This document shows positions 35,700 to 49,272 of a stretch of DNA of 64,000 bases, one piece after another. This DNA is from Chionoecetes opilio (lineage: Eukaryota > Arthropoda > Malacostraca > Decapoda > Majidae), in assembly GCA_016584305.1 (NCBI GenBank), contig JACEEZ010020941.1:119648-183647 (forward strand). Direction: 5' to 3'. The notes beneath the pieces are model-generated. The model saw only the letters and a program-made list of their open reading frames with translations, did not search any database and was not told the origin of the DNA. The position numbers and the translations under genes were made by a program. The stretch's first letter is position 1; every line of letters begins with the position of its first letter.

Positions 35700-37988
35700 T
35701 TGATTGATTTAATGCCTAAAAAGGTGAATGTGCCAGACATCAGAGGTCATATGGCACTATGGCAAAGCATATAAAGGGGAGGGGTTAAAGAATAATAGTG
35801 AAACGATGAGGGAAGGGGAAAGAACGGAATGTTACAGCAGGATGGTTAGATCAGATGTAGGATATGGATTTGTTGGAGGAAGGAGGTTAAATTTTCCAGG
35901 GAGAAGGAGGGGGATTCCGGGAGAATGTACGCAAGACAGGGAGGTCGAGAAAGGGAGGACAAATGAGGGAAGGAACTGAAACGGGCAGGAGTAAGATGGG
36001 GGCAGGATATTAGGACATGTTGGACAGAGAGGAACTTGACAGGGTGTGCAGAGGGTTGGGGAGGAGCGTGACATGAGATAGGAGTGTGTGAGGTTGGTAT
36101 GGCCTATGCGTAAGCGTGCAAGAGCAGTCTCCCAACGTCTATTAGAGTGGTAAGGATTTGACCATGGAGATATAGAGGGTTTGATCAGGCGAAGTTTATT
36201 GGCAGAGAAAGTGGTCCAGGAGGATTGCCAGCGGTCGAATAGGAAAGATTTAAAGGAAGGGTAGTAGTCGGAGGCTGGCAAGTTTGAGAAACGGGGGCAT
36301 TGGGACATAGTGGCCAAGTGCGCCAAAGAATCAACACGTTCGTTGCCCGAGATACCCACGTGACTCGGTACCGAGCAGAAGCAAATTGTTTTGTGGCGTA
36401 TGGATAGTCGGAATAACCAGTCTTGGATCTCCCGAACAAGAGGGTGAAGTCAGCGAAGAGATTGTATAAGAGAAAGGGAATTGTAGGAATCAGTGAAGAT
36501 AGTGAAGGAACAGGATGGGTAGAAAAGTATGCGTTTCAAGGCGAAGAGGATGGCGTACAATTCCGTTGTAAGAACAGTGGATTCTGTAGGTAGTTGGTAT
36601 TGATAGTGAAGAGAGGGGAAGAGGACAGCAAAGCCAGAACCAGAGTGGGATTTAGAACCGTCGGTGTAGACGTGGGTGCTAGAGGAATGAGTGGAAAGGT
36701 GTTCAAGAAAGTGAGAGCGGAGGACAATGGGAGGAATGGTAGACTTGGGAGAGGTAGTGGGGACAGAAGAACAGATATGGGGGGAAGGTATAAGCCATGG
36801 AGGGAAGGAATGAACGTAGAAAGGGAGAAGATTAAGAGTAGGAAAGGAGTGGGAGAGAAGGGTGCGCATGCGAACAGGGAAGGGCGGTGGCAAACGAGGG
36901 GAGGAGGTGATCACTGTGAGGAGAGATTGGGGGACTGCAATCTTAGAAGTAGGAAATTGATGAAGGCGAGCATAGCACCGAAGTGATAGGAGGGCTCGAC
37001 GGCGAGAGAGGGACGGGAGGCCCAACTCAGCATAGAGGCTCTCAACGGGGGAGGAGCGAAAGGCACCTAGAGCCAGACGTAGGCCTAGGTGGTGAACAGG
37101 GTCCAGGAGGTTGAGAAGGGAGGCAGAGGCAGAGGAATAAATATGACATCCATAGTCAAGAGTGGAGAGGACCAGGACAGTGTGGAGATGGAGGGTCTTG
37201 CGGTCAGCACCCCAAGACACATATGAGATAGTTTGTAGGAGGCGGAGGCGACTAAGGGCATTTACCTTTAGAGTTAGGATATGTGCCTTCCAGGTAAGAC
37301 GAGAGTCGAAAGTGAGGCCAAGGAATTTTCCAGAGGAGCAATACTTGAGAGGTATGTCATATAGAGAAAGTGGAGGTGGGAGTGGTACACGAGAGCGAGA
37401 GAAAAGGATGGAGAAGGATTTTGTGGGAGAGAAACGAAAGCCATGATTAGTAGCCCAGGAAGAAGCAGCGGAAATTGCAGATTGGAGGAGACTGCGGAGG
37501 GGTGCCGGGGAAGGGCCGGAAGCGTAGATGGCTAGGTCATCCACGTAAAGGGAGGACCGGACGCCAGGTGGTAAGGTGGAGACGAGTCCATTTACTGCAA
37601 TGAGGAACAAGGAAGTGCTGAGGACACTTCCTTGGGGGACACCTTCATATTGTGGGAAGGACGAAGAAGTGGAGGAAGATACTTTGACTCTGAAGGAGCG
37701 ATCTCATAGACTTGAGAAAGACCCCCATGTTACCAGCTATGCCGAAAGTGGTTAGCTGGTGGAGGATATGGTGTCGCCAGGCGGTATCATAAGCTTTCTC
37801 TAAATCAAAGAAAACAGCAAGGACTGATTCGTGACGGGCAAAGGCTGTGATAATGTATGTTTCCAGCTGGGCTAAGGGGTCAGCTGTGCTTCGGCCATGT
37901 CGGTAGCCAAACTGAGAAGGGGAGAGAAGACTTTTGGATTCCAGGAACCACATAAGACGGAGATTGATCATGCGTTCCAGTAACTTGC
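35700..37988 (-). mobile_element. I-like LINE copy 3, RT plus RNase H
   Basis: The minus-strand frames read from 37988: RT palm with FGYRHGRSTADPL and FFDLEKAYDTAW (38013-37645), then a 386-codon frame (37610-36450) with active-site YVDDLAIYAS and the RNase H start VYTDGSKS, then the RNase H remainder (36359-35832). Frames are broken at about 37620 and 36440. The TSD AAACGAAATATGA lies at 35687-35699 and 37989-38001. It is the best-preserved of the three copies. Confidence 0.9.
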
Positions 37989-38001
37989 AAACGAAATATG
38001 A

Positions 38002-39409
38002 ATATTGCATCACTTGTTTATCAAAGAAATACGCAAAATTAAGTATGATCTCTGTAATGATGCAAATAGTTTTCCAGTTTTATGCATCCTGCTCAAAACT
38101 GTTCTAATCTGAGGCTTAGAGGAGGAAAAATAGAACAGAGAGCATCTTCATTCATCATTGAAATATAATTTATTTTGCAGAGTATGAAAAAAACTCAATA
38201 TGGTCTCTCTCTCTCTCTCTCTTACACACACAGGCACCAATAATGTTCTTAATTTACAACCATAAATGAATAAATGACATACCAAATAGAGTAAGTGGTT
38301 TTACAAATCTGTTTGCAGATAGTGCAATGTTAATGAGGAAGATAAGGAACCATAAGGGTTGTGAAGGATTGCAGAACAATTCAAATGTGATATGTATATG
38401 AATAAGAGTAAAAGACGGGAAATGGAGTTTGATGCAAATAAATGTCATGAACAGTGGAACCTCAGTTTTCGTCATTTAATCAGTTCCTGGAAATAGGTCA
38501 AAAACCATAAACGACAAAAACCGAAGCAGTGTTTCCTATCTAAATACATGTAATTAAATAAAGTATAATTTCGGACCCAAAAAGTAATTACGCAAAAAAA
38601 TTTAAATAAAGCTATAAACATTTTTGCACTGATAAAAGATATGTCATAAAATTAATATAAAAATACATACATGTAAAATAATGAAAAAAAGTGTTGAACT
38701 TTACCTTTACTTAGTGGAGCATACTGGTACAAGTTGAAGTTGCAGAGGTGAGAGAGTTGCTAGCGACCATTGTTCTAGCCCTACCATATTCTTTTGCAGC
38801 ATCAACCACTTCTATTCCTTGTTCAATCTCTGCAACAATTCAATTTTCTTAGTTCAAAAGTTAATTGGAGAAAGGGAAACACTTCTTCAGGCATCGCCCA
38901 GTCAACGGTGTACCACCAGTTACCTCTTCCATGGTGTGGCTCATACCGTGCCTCTGAGCCAGTTCATACTCCCCACGGATATTCCACATCAGCACCACAG
39001 CTCCAAGGTTGACCCGCTTTGCCACGCGCCTTGAAGCTTCGTGAGTCCTAGTGTGAGGTTACGTCTCCTGTCTGCTGGCGTCCCTGGCAGAGCTCTTGGA
39101 CCATGAAGGATGCGTAGTTCACCTCCACTCTGCTCGTGTCTCTTGGATCACTGATGCTCGAGACAGTCACTACTCTCCATGTCGTTTTGCTCCTCTGAGT
39201 GTCAGCGCTCACTATTGTAAGTTCGAGACGAATGGTGATGTGAGCCGAGTGGTAGTATCCAGAATCTGTTGTTGTGTTGTACAGTTGCTTGTCTTGTCAG
39301 TTGTTGTGTTGTGTAATTGCTTGACCTTGGAATCAGGAGGGTAGCAATCAATTTTCACCCATCCCCTCACAATCCGATATTTTTTTTCTTTATTTCTTGC
39401 ACTATTAGT
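38002..39409. other. Intergenic, only a TIR-like fragment
   Basis: CAGTGGAACCTCAGTTTTCG at 38453 looks like one end of a Tigger-type element, and I find no matching second end. A (CT)n tract lies at 38203-38221. Nothing else is recognised. Confidence 0.4.
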
Positions 39410-39421
39410 TTCTTGAGCAAT

Positions 39422-39992
39422 CAATCAATCAATCATTGGGGGCATACGCCGGGGGGCGCGTCGCCTCACCAACCCTACGACGCCACTCCCGGGGGTCACC
39501 ACGCGCGAGTCTCCATGCAGGCTCCTTTCCCATACCAAGCAGCTCTCGACAAGAAACATCAACTTGCCCCAGCCACGAGCCTTGTGGGCGCCCCCTTGGC
39601 CTCCTCCACACCGGATTGTCTCTTACAGATACAACCCGATGGGAAGGATCGGTTTCAGGGTAGCATGCCACATGCCCATATAGCCGAAGTTGGCGTTGAC
39701 GGACTATGCAGGTAATAGGCCTCGATTCAGTCTCACGGTGCAATCGCTGATTTGACATGTAATCATCCCAGCAATACCCCATGATTCTGCGAAGACACTT
39801 ATTACCAAAGGCATTGATTCGTCTCTTCAAGTCACTATTTAGTGTCCATGTCTCACAACCATATAGTAAGACAGGGATCACAAGCGACTTGAAGATCCAG
39901 ATCTTTGTCCTCCTGCACAGGTACCGACAACGCCAAATACTCCCGCTGAGCGAGTCCATAGCACCGTGGGCTATGCCAATCCGCCGTAAGAA
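39422..39992 (-). mobile_element. RTE-type LINE copy 2, 3' end only
   Basis: The frame 40025-39429 is open over the C-terminal region ([32 protein letters not shown]). It aligns with copies 1 and 3. The 12-bp TSD TTCTTGAGCAAT lies at 39410-39421 and 39993-40004, and the 3' tail is (ATTG)n. Confidence 0.92.
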
Positions 39993-40089
39993 TTCTTGAG
40001 CAATGGTCACTAATAATTTCAACACTTATAATTACAAAAGAAACACAAAAAACTTTACAAGTATCACATATAAACAGCATTTGATGAAA

Positions 40090-40770
40090 CGTATAATGAA
40101 ACTAGAGAAAGTACAGAGAGCAGCTAAAAGCTACCAACTATCATAAGTATAAGCTGTAAAGAAAGATTGGAGAAGTTAAGACCATAACCTCCAACCTGGA
40201 GAAAAGAAGGATAAGAGAAATTATTTTGCTGTACAAATGTGTTACAGAAAAATATAATGTAGAGAACTTATTTCAACAAGGAAAGTCAACGTTAAGTAAA
40301 CACGGTAAGAAATTCAGTAAGATAAGATAAAGATGTGCAAGAGTTCTGTTTCTTTATAGATCATTGGAATGCATTGCCAAAGGAAGTAGTGTGTACAAGT
40401 AGCATACAATTTTTTTTTAAATATATGATAAATAGATTTTAAAAGACGGGGCATTACAAGCTTGGCTCGATACTGTTAATATACTAATGGGTAAATACAA
40501 ATACTACACACATACCAAAGCATGGAAAGAGAGAGACCTTGGTGTAATAATTCAATATAACTAATTATCAATTGATAGGATAGTTGGTGCTATACATAAG
40601 CACCAAAGGAATATAAAAACAGCCTTTGTTTATATGAATGAGAATATGTTAAAAAAGTTAATTGTGGCCATGATCCACTCTAGATTACAATATGCTATGG
40701 AGTGTCCACACAAGATACAAGACAAAAATAAGATCAAGAGAATACAAAGATAATAAGAAGATTGTTCTTA
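40090..40770 (+). pseudogene. Decayed CR1/L2-like LINE pieces, rearranged order
   Basis: 40093-40400 reads KLEKVQRAA and later NLEKRRIREIILLYK, the far C-terminal region of an RT ORF. 40530-40760 reads ERDLGVII, HKHQRNIKTAF and IHSRLQYAMECP, which precede it in intact elements. The order is reversed, so either two copies or a rearrangement is present. There are many stops. Confidence 0.5.
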
Positions 40771-40779
40771 GTCTGGCAG

Positions 40780-43700
40780 ATCTGAATATGGAGATTGGAG
40801 TAACAGGGACTGCCAAGTTTTGTAAGGAGTAAACTTCTGTTAACATTAAGAAAGGTGTTCTTAGAATATTCCTGTGAAAGGAAGTTTACTTAAGTCTTCC
40901 CCTTCGCCAGTCATCACAAGAATCTAGTCTTGCCTCTGTCTTCTGCTTATATTTACTGTCAGAATCTTAGTTCAATTGGTAACATAATCAGTCTGAGTGC
41001 CTGAGTCTACCTAAGACTAAGACTGACAAGCTACAAACAGAATACAATACAACAGTTGAATAATTTAAGGTCAGCAGGTTGATTGGCTGATTGACTATTG
41101 GCTAATTGACTGGCTCTGACTTCTGAGGTACCTCATTTTTGAGAACATGGAGGTGACTACCTCTTAAGGGGAGTTAAGTAAAGTTAAAGTTTACGTTAAG
41201 TTCTAAGTTGAATATCTTTAAAATATAAAAATTTCAGTTAAACTGCACACTGTGTTGGCAAGGGCTTGAAGTTCCAATGAGGTGACGTTTTACAACAAAA
41301 TACTAAAAAACTGCATAGTTATAACAAAGTTTAAATACCCCTTATGTCATGACATCGCCTGGCATGTGCGAGTGTTCATGTGATATGTTATTGAGGTTGT
41401 TATATATGTAAAATTTTCACACAAAAATATTTGCAGCTTCCTACAGTGATACCCAGCAACCTCCACACAGTGGGGTTAGCCTTCACAGTCTACACTCAGT
41501 GATAAGATTCAGGTCGCAGAGTAGGGGTGTGTCACTTCACTTCAAGGTTCACTTATCTATCTTTTCTGACCTATATGAAGCATGGTAAGCAAGAGGAGTC
41601 ATCAGAAAAGTATGCTGAGTAGCCTGGCGAAGGCGAGTGATGCTAAGTCACCAAAACCTCGCCCTCCAGTGAACAACACCTTTTCAAAGGGGGAACGGAT
41701 GCCTCATTGAGTTTTCTAGTGAGTGGAAGGCACAGGAAATGGCATGTGAAAGTTACATGCTAATCAAAGAGAAAAAAGACACACAACACTGAGGACATGA
41801 GAAAAATTATTTTACAGATGATTCTGAAAAAATCAATATTCTTGCTATTTTTTGCATCATTACCTAAACTACACATGCCATTTCTTTTGCTTTGTACCAT
41901 TCTAAATAGCAACAACAGAACAATTTTTCATGTAAAAAACGATTTTTTTCTTTTTTTTAAGAAAAGTTATCAAGAAATCAAACATTTGAGAATATAATTT
42001 TTTTTCTACAAAAAAGATACGAAAAACAAACTTTTGCTGCTATGAATTGTTCATGTGTATAAAAGCTTTCTAGAACATTTTTTTCAAACTATTTGATCAG
42101 AAATCATTAAGTGTAAAACAATATATAAATAACCATAAATACGTACTTCAAAAGTTCTATACATACATCAAAAAGTGAATAGCGAAATTCTATGAAATTT
42201 GCACACAAACAACACTATATATGTATGTAAAGGGACATAACATCAAGAAACAGAGACATGGGGCCCAACCTCAGGAAACAGACATAAACAAAACAAAACA
42301 AAAATTATAATAAATAAAAAGAGAAATAGACGTATTTAATAGAATTTCATATTCATAAATGACAAAAGGCCACTGGCCATAAGCCAAAAAGGAAACACCC
42401 CTACACTGGGTCAGAACAGGAAGTCTAGAGTTCCATTGCCCTTCAAAGCAAGAGGACAGGTACACTTGAGTAATACATTCTAACATACATTCTCCTGTTC
42501 AAAGAATTGTAAATGTGCAGGATCATATCCACTTCTGACAGAATGATAAGCAAAGGACAGAGTGAGGGCCAAGACAGAGGCTTTGAGCATATCACAGACT
42601 AGGTCAGCCTCAAGACCTGAGCATATCAGGACTACACAGAGGCTCCATTGCAGTATGCTAAGTAAGCTTAAATCGTCTACTGGACTATTTCTAGCATGTC
42701 ACTTTATTTTAAGTGCAAAAAATTACTACTATAAGTCACTTCTAAGGGTGTAACAAATGAGCACAAAATGGTTGGGGTACAACTGAGACATATCATACAA
42801 CACATACTCAGAAATAGGAAAATATGATAAACTATCTATGCATTGACTAGTAAACATTATACAGTAGAACCTTTGAAAATTGGGATACCTGTAACACTAG
42901 TCAAAGATGGCAATAATTGACCATCAACCTTAAAACTGAGGTCTTCTGCATTTCATGAGCATGCTTGTGGTCAGTAACTCAAGGGCTCAGATCTGCAAGG
43001 CAACCACAATATCCAGATATCATGCGCTAAAGACACTATTGCTAGTTGCTTCTTATACCTAGCTGATTAAAGGGTGCATTATACCACTTATAGCAGTTAA
43101 CAGATCAACTACCAAATGCATTCTCTAAAAAATTATAGTACAAAAAAAATGAACTTCGCAGAACCAATAACACGTAAATTATTGTGGTTGATCTCATAAA
43201 TAACTGCAAGGAAAAAAAAAGATGCAGGTACTGACCATTATTGAGCAAATAAAAAATAAAAAATTCTAGTTTAGACTTTCTTGAGATTTTATGGGAACGT
43301 CTACTTATTTCAAGATACATGAGGTATGGTGAATGAATGTATACAAAGCCATTTTGTATCATTGTAATTGCAAATCAATGATAGATGATAGAAATGCAAA
43401 TGAGGTTCCTAGGAAGAGCTCAACAAAACAAAAATTCGTGCCTCTTTTCAACCTGAAAGAACTCATTCAAGGTATTCAAGTTTTATGGTATAACAGATTA
43501 TGTCCCTTGAGTGAGCTACTTAAGCCTCAGTTTATCTTCCTTTAAAGACACATATCTTAGGTTCTCAGAGGATCTACTGTATCATATAAAAACTGCTATG
43601 ACTAGGTATCAATTCCTGGACCTATAAAACACACAAAAATAAAAAAGAAATATGATTAACAACAAACATCTGCCCGAGACATAATAATACTGCAGATGGA

Positions 43701-44700
43701 TGTCCAACCCAACCTCACATTATCAATGGATGGCACAGCTCACAGACCATACAGCACACATGAACTTCAATGAATAACAAATACATTCATAGCCATTACA
43801 GTAAATCACGATAATCATTCACATATCTATGGATGCATTTCAGATACAACCACATGGCACTTCAGTTGATACTGTTGTAACTTTTGCAAGAGTATGCTTA
43901 TTGCCCAACTTTTTTTGTTCCGTAGAGCATAATGGTATAAATTCTTCAAGGTATGTGACGAGGCAGTGTTTACATATACGTAGTGTGCATATTTGCCTCT
44001 TTTTTTTTTTTTTTTTGGCAACATAACAACTCAGTATATATCATACAATTTGATGACTTACATAGCATTAAGTCAGGTGTCGGCTTTCACCTGGGACTTT
44101 TCAAGTAAAACTTACCAATTACCTTACTTTTTAAGAGTTGAAAACAGCAAATGATTTGCTTTCTTACATGACTGAGTACTTAAAATATTAAAGCAATTTA
44201 AATACAATGAACCTTCCTTTATATGATACAATTAATGTGATATCAATTGTTGTTTTTTACTGCAAGGAAATTTGGGTAAAATATATTTCAATTATGATTT
44301 TGTGCTTCATACTTACAGCTCTCAATTTCTTGTTAGCTGCTTCATGACCTTATTAATCTGTGTTATATTCTCAAATCCCTTATGATAACCAATTATAGTC
44401 CTATAATTTCAGTCAAGTACAGGAGCTCCACCCACGGAGATCAATTGTCACACCCTTATTTCCTACAGCTAAGTACCTAACTGGTTCACATCAATTATTT
44501 GTGCATGTATAAATTTATATAAAACTCCACACCTACAGGTAAATCACAGGCTCAGACATCACAGGGGAGAGCTAATTGACCAATCAGAGAGTGACCCCGT
44601 GAGGTAAGAGTCTGAGTCCAATGGAGCAGAACCCATGTATGTAATGTGAAAGTTAGGGAACCAATAGTATACAGGGCCTATGTGCCATCACTGAGCTAAA
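40780..44700. other. Intergenic, no gene recognised
   Basis: AT-rich sequence. CAGTAGAACCTTTGAAAATT at 42863 resembles one Tigger-type end without a partner. The open frames are short, with no splice context or domain. Confidence 0.5.
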
Positions 44701-44719
44701 GAAACGTTAAGCTACATAA

Positions 44720-45640
44720 ACGTTTATCTATCTATCTATGGTGTCAGTTTCAAAGAGCTCCTCCAAGGGGATGGCCATGACAGAAGTTTCCATTTATTCC
44801 TGTCCTTGCATTCCCTCCTCACAAGCTGTAACCCTCTCCTTTTTCTCTTGTCCTTTTCTCTCGCATACTCTAGCAATCTGTCCTCCCATTTCACTAGGGG
44901 TCGTCCTCTAGTACCCATCACATCTACTGCGCTTACATGCTCTCTTAAGTCATCTCAGTTTCCGCCATCCTTTCTATATGATCTAACCACCTCAGAATGC
45001 TGCACTTTACCCTCTCAACCACTCTACATTAATCCCTTCACCTTTACTTGGTATACCAAACCTGTTATACACACTTTCATTACTTTCCCCATCCATTCCT
45101 CTCATACCACAGGTACTTCTCAAAATAACTCATTTCACCTCCCTGGATTCTAGATCTTTGTCTTTCATTCCACATCTATGTCTCACTTGTATTTGTGATT
45201 GTTGGTACAAAAAAATATTGCACCTCAGTCTTTTTTTGTTTTGTTTACTCAGTCCTTACTTTCATCAAGCATCTCAGGGATCCAATAGCTTTCCTCCCTT
45301 GCAGCGTTCTTTCTCTCGTCTAACCCTCCATGCTTGCACATCATCTAACAAAGATTCTCAAATTCTTGAACCTCTTCCTATTATTTCCCATTCAGCTTAA
45401 TTTCACATTCCTTAGGACACTCAACTCTTACTCTAGATGAGTTCTCAAAAACTACCGCTTCACTTCTACTCCTTTAAAAAAGTATCACCTTATTTTAGTG
45501 GACATGTACCCTGAGCTTTAGTCTCCTGTGCACATTATCAAACTTCTCTAAGTCATTATCATTCTCTGCAATCAGAACTGTCATCTGCAAAAAGATTTGT
45601 TTTCAACAATCTTTTGCCACCCTTTACAACAATTTCCATT
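44720..45640 (-). pseudogene. Decayed LINE 3' half (RTE-like)
   Basis: The minus frame at 44921-44736 reads GTRGRPLVKWEDRLLEYARE, ECKDRNKWKLL and a CHGHP-like ending, the usual C-terminus of RTE-like ORFs in invertebrates. Upstream, LFADDSSDC near 45595 looks like the RT FADD motif. It is too decayed for a clade call. Confidence 0.5.
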
Positions 45641-46514
45641 CCAACATCTCCAAGTTTTGCTTTAATCTCTCTTATTACCAAATTAATGTTTATGTGAAGC
45701 AATCAGCTACTAAGTTGAAAGAAATGGGCAGGGTCACTGATCTTCGTGGGTATAGCAGCTGGACAAATCAGTAGACTTCAACGCGAAATTACTGAGACCC
45801 TATTGTTGGTATAGTATAAGAAAATTAAAGTAAAAAATACATTCAATAAAAGACACATCTGACAATTAGGTCACCACTTTCAACTGTGATATGTGAATGT
45901 TCCTATACTAATAATCATTACTTTCATTGATGAAATATCTGAAACATGAATACAAGTTTATGATGTACATGATAATGTACTGATTGAATAGCCTACAAAT
46001 GATGTGTGATAACTATGGTAAAAAATACAGGTTTTTTTCTGTATTGAGGCTATATCATGTCATTTCGTACACGCAGCAAGTTTACTGTATTACTGTATAT
46101 ATCTATATATAAAAAAAGAGCAAGTACCGTATATGGCTGCGTATAAGACGACTCGGTGTATAAGACGACCCCCAAAATTTCTAGTAAAAACGTAGGTTTG
46201 GGGCTATACTTGCCGTATAAGACTACCCTCCAAGGTAGACCACTCAGCTTATACAAGGTTAGGTACAAACAGCACATATGGTCAAAAGAAGAAGAAGAAG
46301 AAATAAACAAACCAACGCCCTGCTGATGTGAAGGCCTACATCTATGCAAATTCCTCTCTTGCCTGCTGTTAATTCATATACCACTCACGTATATTCTCTG
46401 TGTACAGTATATATATAGGACGATGGTTGCACATGACACTCCTCAACACATAATTCTGGTTGCAACCATACACATAGTTACATTACACGTCCTGATCAGC
46501 TTACTCATCTAGCT

Positions 46515-49272
46515 ACAGTGGCCTAGGGTGCCAATAGCGCATATGGGTAAATTTAAAACTTGATATTTTTTAACGGCCCTTGGTGGGATACTGTGCAGTA
46601 ATGAGAAAACCTCTCATGTAAAATTTGAAGCGAATCAGTTTATATTTAGAGGTGGCGCAAGTGAATTGAAACCTATACTATGTGTACCATGTGATTATAC
46701 CTGTACCGAAGTCTGAAAGGCTAGGGTTCTAAATCACCCATTTCTTTTTCAGAATGGCTCATTTACGCGCAGCTACGATTGTTTGGCTGGTGGGACAGCC
46801 AAACCCCGACCCCATCCTCGGAGCCAAACTCCCCTCTCGTGGCGACGTGCTCAAGCGGGCTTTCTACTTCCACAACGTGGAAAAGAAAACCGTCGCCACC
46901 AGTGCCGCGGCCACTGTCCAAGAGGTGCTAAGGTTCTGGGAGACCGCGAGGATCCCAACGATGACGGCAAAAAGCGCCGTTCGCAAGGTGGAGGTCTTGT
47001 TCAAGGACTGGAAGGCGCTCGTGAAGAGCAAGGGAAGAGCGACGAACAAGACGAAGGAGTTAAGAGTTTCAAGAGGCCCTCTGCGACCTCTTCAACGTCG
47101 CCCACGCCGACGCGATGACCCTGATGACGATCCCGGCTGATCGCGAGTTCCTAGCAGCGCAACGCGAGAAGGGTCGCCGAGGGATCATGCAGGGAGCTGA
47201 CAGGGTGCTGGAGCGCCGAGTTCAGCGCCGGGAGATGACAGTGGCGGCAGAGAAGCGATCACGAGAAGCCTCGACGTCGCAGCTGGACGAACGCGCGGTG
47301 CTCACGTCCTCCTCCTCCTCCTCGGTTGAGTCCAGTCCGGCATGCGGCGGGGCGGCTGCTACCGCTGAGCCGACCGGTGCAAGCCCTCCGAAGCGACGAA
47401 GCGACCGAGGTCACAGGTCGTGCTCTCCCAGGAGTTAGCGAGCGCCCTCGACCGGACCGGCGTGAGCGACCGCAAAGCGCTCCGCATCGTCGCGGCGACC
47501 GCCAGTAGCCTCGGCCACAATCCTCAGGAGCTGATCCTGAATGCCGAGAGCATCCGGCAGGCTCGCGCCGGCTACCGGTCCCAGCTGGCCGCGGAAGTCA
47601 AGACAACCTTCGTCCCTGACACGCCTCTTACCGTTCACTGGGACGGGAAGATCCTGCCGGATTGCGACGGTACGCGGGTGGATCGGTTGGCTATCCTCAT
47701 CTCCGGCGACGGCGTCCAGAAGCTCATCGGCGTTCCCAAGCTGGCAAGTGGGACTGGAGAGGCGATGGCGAGCGCCGTGGCTGAAGCGCTCGACGACTGG
47801 AGGCTCGCAGAGCGTGTGGTGGCTATGTCGTTCGATACGACCGCCGCCAACACTGGAGCCCTCGCCGGTGCCTGCACCCTGCTGGAGCAGAAGCTTGGTC
47901 GGCGTCTGCTAAGCCTCGCCTGCCGGCACCATGTACACAAGCTGGTGCTGGAGAAGGCGTTCTCTATCTGCATGATGCCGTCGTCGGGTCCTGACATCGG
48001 CGTCTTCAACCGATTCAAGGAACGGCGGGCTTTCATCGACCAGAGCCAGCCGGAGCCGCCAACGCCCGACGAGCTGCCGCCCACCCTCCTGAACAAGCGG
48101 GACACACTTCTGCAGGAATGGGCCGCGCTGTTCAACACCAGCCACCCACGGGACGACTACAAGGAGATGCTGGAGCTCTTCATCATCCTGCTGAGTGGCG
48201 AGGGCGACATCCCGAAGGTGAAGTTCCGGCGACCGGGCGCCATGCACCGCGCGCACCATCTACGCGGCGAAGATTACACTGTTCGCCGCCCAACTGGGGG
48301 AGCTCTGCTCGCCGCGCGAGCTGTCCAGCCTCCGCCGGTTCACCTTCTTCGTCGCTGAGGTCTACGTGACCCGCTGGTTCGAGGCGCCCGTGGCCGCCTT
48401 CGCGCCAGCGAATGACTTGAAACTGGCCGCCGACCTCCACGACGCTGAGATCGGCAAGGCGTGCGTGAAGACCTTCTCCCGGCACTTCTGGTACCTGAGC
48501 GAGCCGCTGGTCGCCATGGCTCTCTTCGACCACCGCTTGCCAACCGCCGAGAAGAAGGCGCTGGCGGAAGCGATGCAGCGGGAAAAAGGATCCGAGGAAC
48601 CGCCGAAGCGCATCACCGTCTCCGACGCCCACCTCACCTCGTCCACGCTAGCGTCGTTCGGAAGCCAGGCGTCCTCCTCGACACCGTCGGAGCGGAGAGG
48701 GCGTTCCTCTCGAAAGAGCCGGAGGAGTGGCCGAGTGACACTGGGTTCGTCGCGGCGTCTCGGCGCGTCGCGAGCCTACATGTCACCAACGACACGGCAG
48801 AGCGAGGGGTGGCGCTGTTCCAGTCCTTCAACCTCAGCCTGACGAAAAACGAGGATCAGCGCCAATTCCTCTTGCAGGTCGTCGAGAGGCACCGTCGACA
48901 ACAGCCAGGAACATTGAAGGCTTCCCTTCCCCGGCCAAGCGGAAGACGATGAGTGGCTTGGGCAACCATGATAGCCCCTAGAGGGGCTAATACTCGCTTT
49001 GAAGAGCGAGGGGGACCAGCAGCCCAGCTGGAGGAAGGGGAGGTCTCAAAAGGCTTCAATATTGCCAACAAACACCCCAGAGACAATGTCCTTCCTTGTA
49101 GTCCCTATCGGAGTCTATAGGGGGAACAATCAATCAACTTGCGCCACCTTTAAATATACTTCGATTGCACTCAAATTTTACACACGTTGTTTTCTCACCA
49201 CCCCACAGTATTCAACTAAGGGCCGTTCAAAAAATCCAACTTTCGTTTTTTATTGGCACCCTAAGCTACACT
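46515..49272 (+). mobile_element. Inner transposon with about 150-bp TIRs carrying hAT-like ORF
   Basis: 46524-46668 (TAGGGTGCCAATAGCG ... GGTGGCGCAAG) matches the reverse complement of 49131-49263 over its whole length with mismatches and small gaps. Shared blocks are TAGGGTGCCAATA, AACGGCCCTT, GTAAAATTTGA and GGTGGCGCAAGT. The enclosed 2.2 kb is GC-rich and coding. The target duplication is uncertain: AGCTACA occurs at 46511-46517 and 49264-49270, but the left copy leaves six extra bases before the TIR. Confidence 0.75.
46754..48952 (+). pseudogene. hAT-like (RNase H-fold) transposase pseudogene
   Basis: The ATG is at 46754 and the final TGA at 48950-48952. A protein of about 730 residues is spread over three frames, with breaks near 47065, 47405, 48252 and 48660. 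In order it shows an N-terminal region (AVRKVEVLFKDWKALV), a low-complexity linker (about 47230-47410), a first Asp block (PLTVHWDGKILPD, 47629), SFDTTAANTGALAGACTLLE (47829) followed by LACRHHVHKLVLEKAF, and a C-terminal block with AERAFLSKEPEEW and NDTAERGVALFQSFNL. Asp, CxxH-like and late Glu blocks in this order resemble hAT transposases. Similar proteins occur as unnamed predictions in other invertebrates (recalled, unchecked). GC content is far above the surroundings. Confidence 0.65.

Noticed and set aside
47420..48358. Host gene or bacterial contamination because of high GC
   Set aside because: The block is framed by inverted repeats within repeat-rich host DNA, has frameshifts, and encodes transposase-like blocks.
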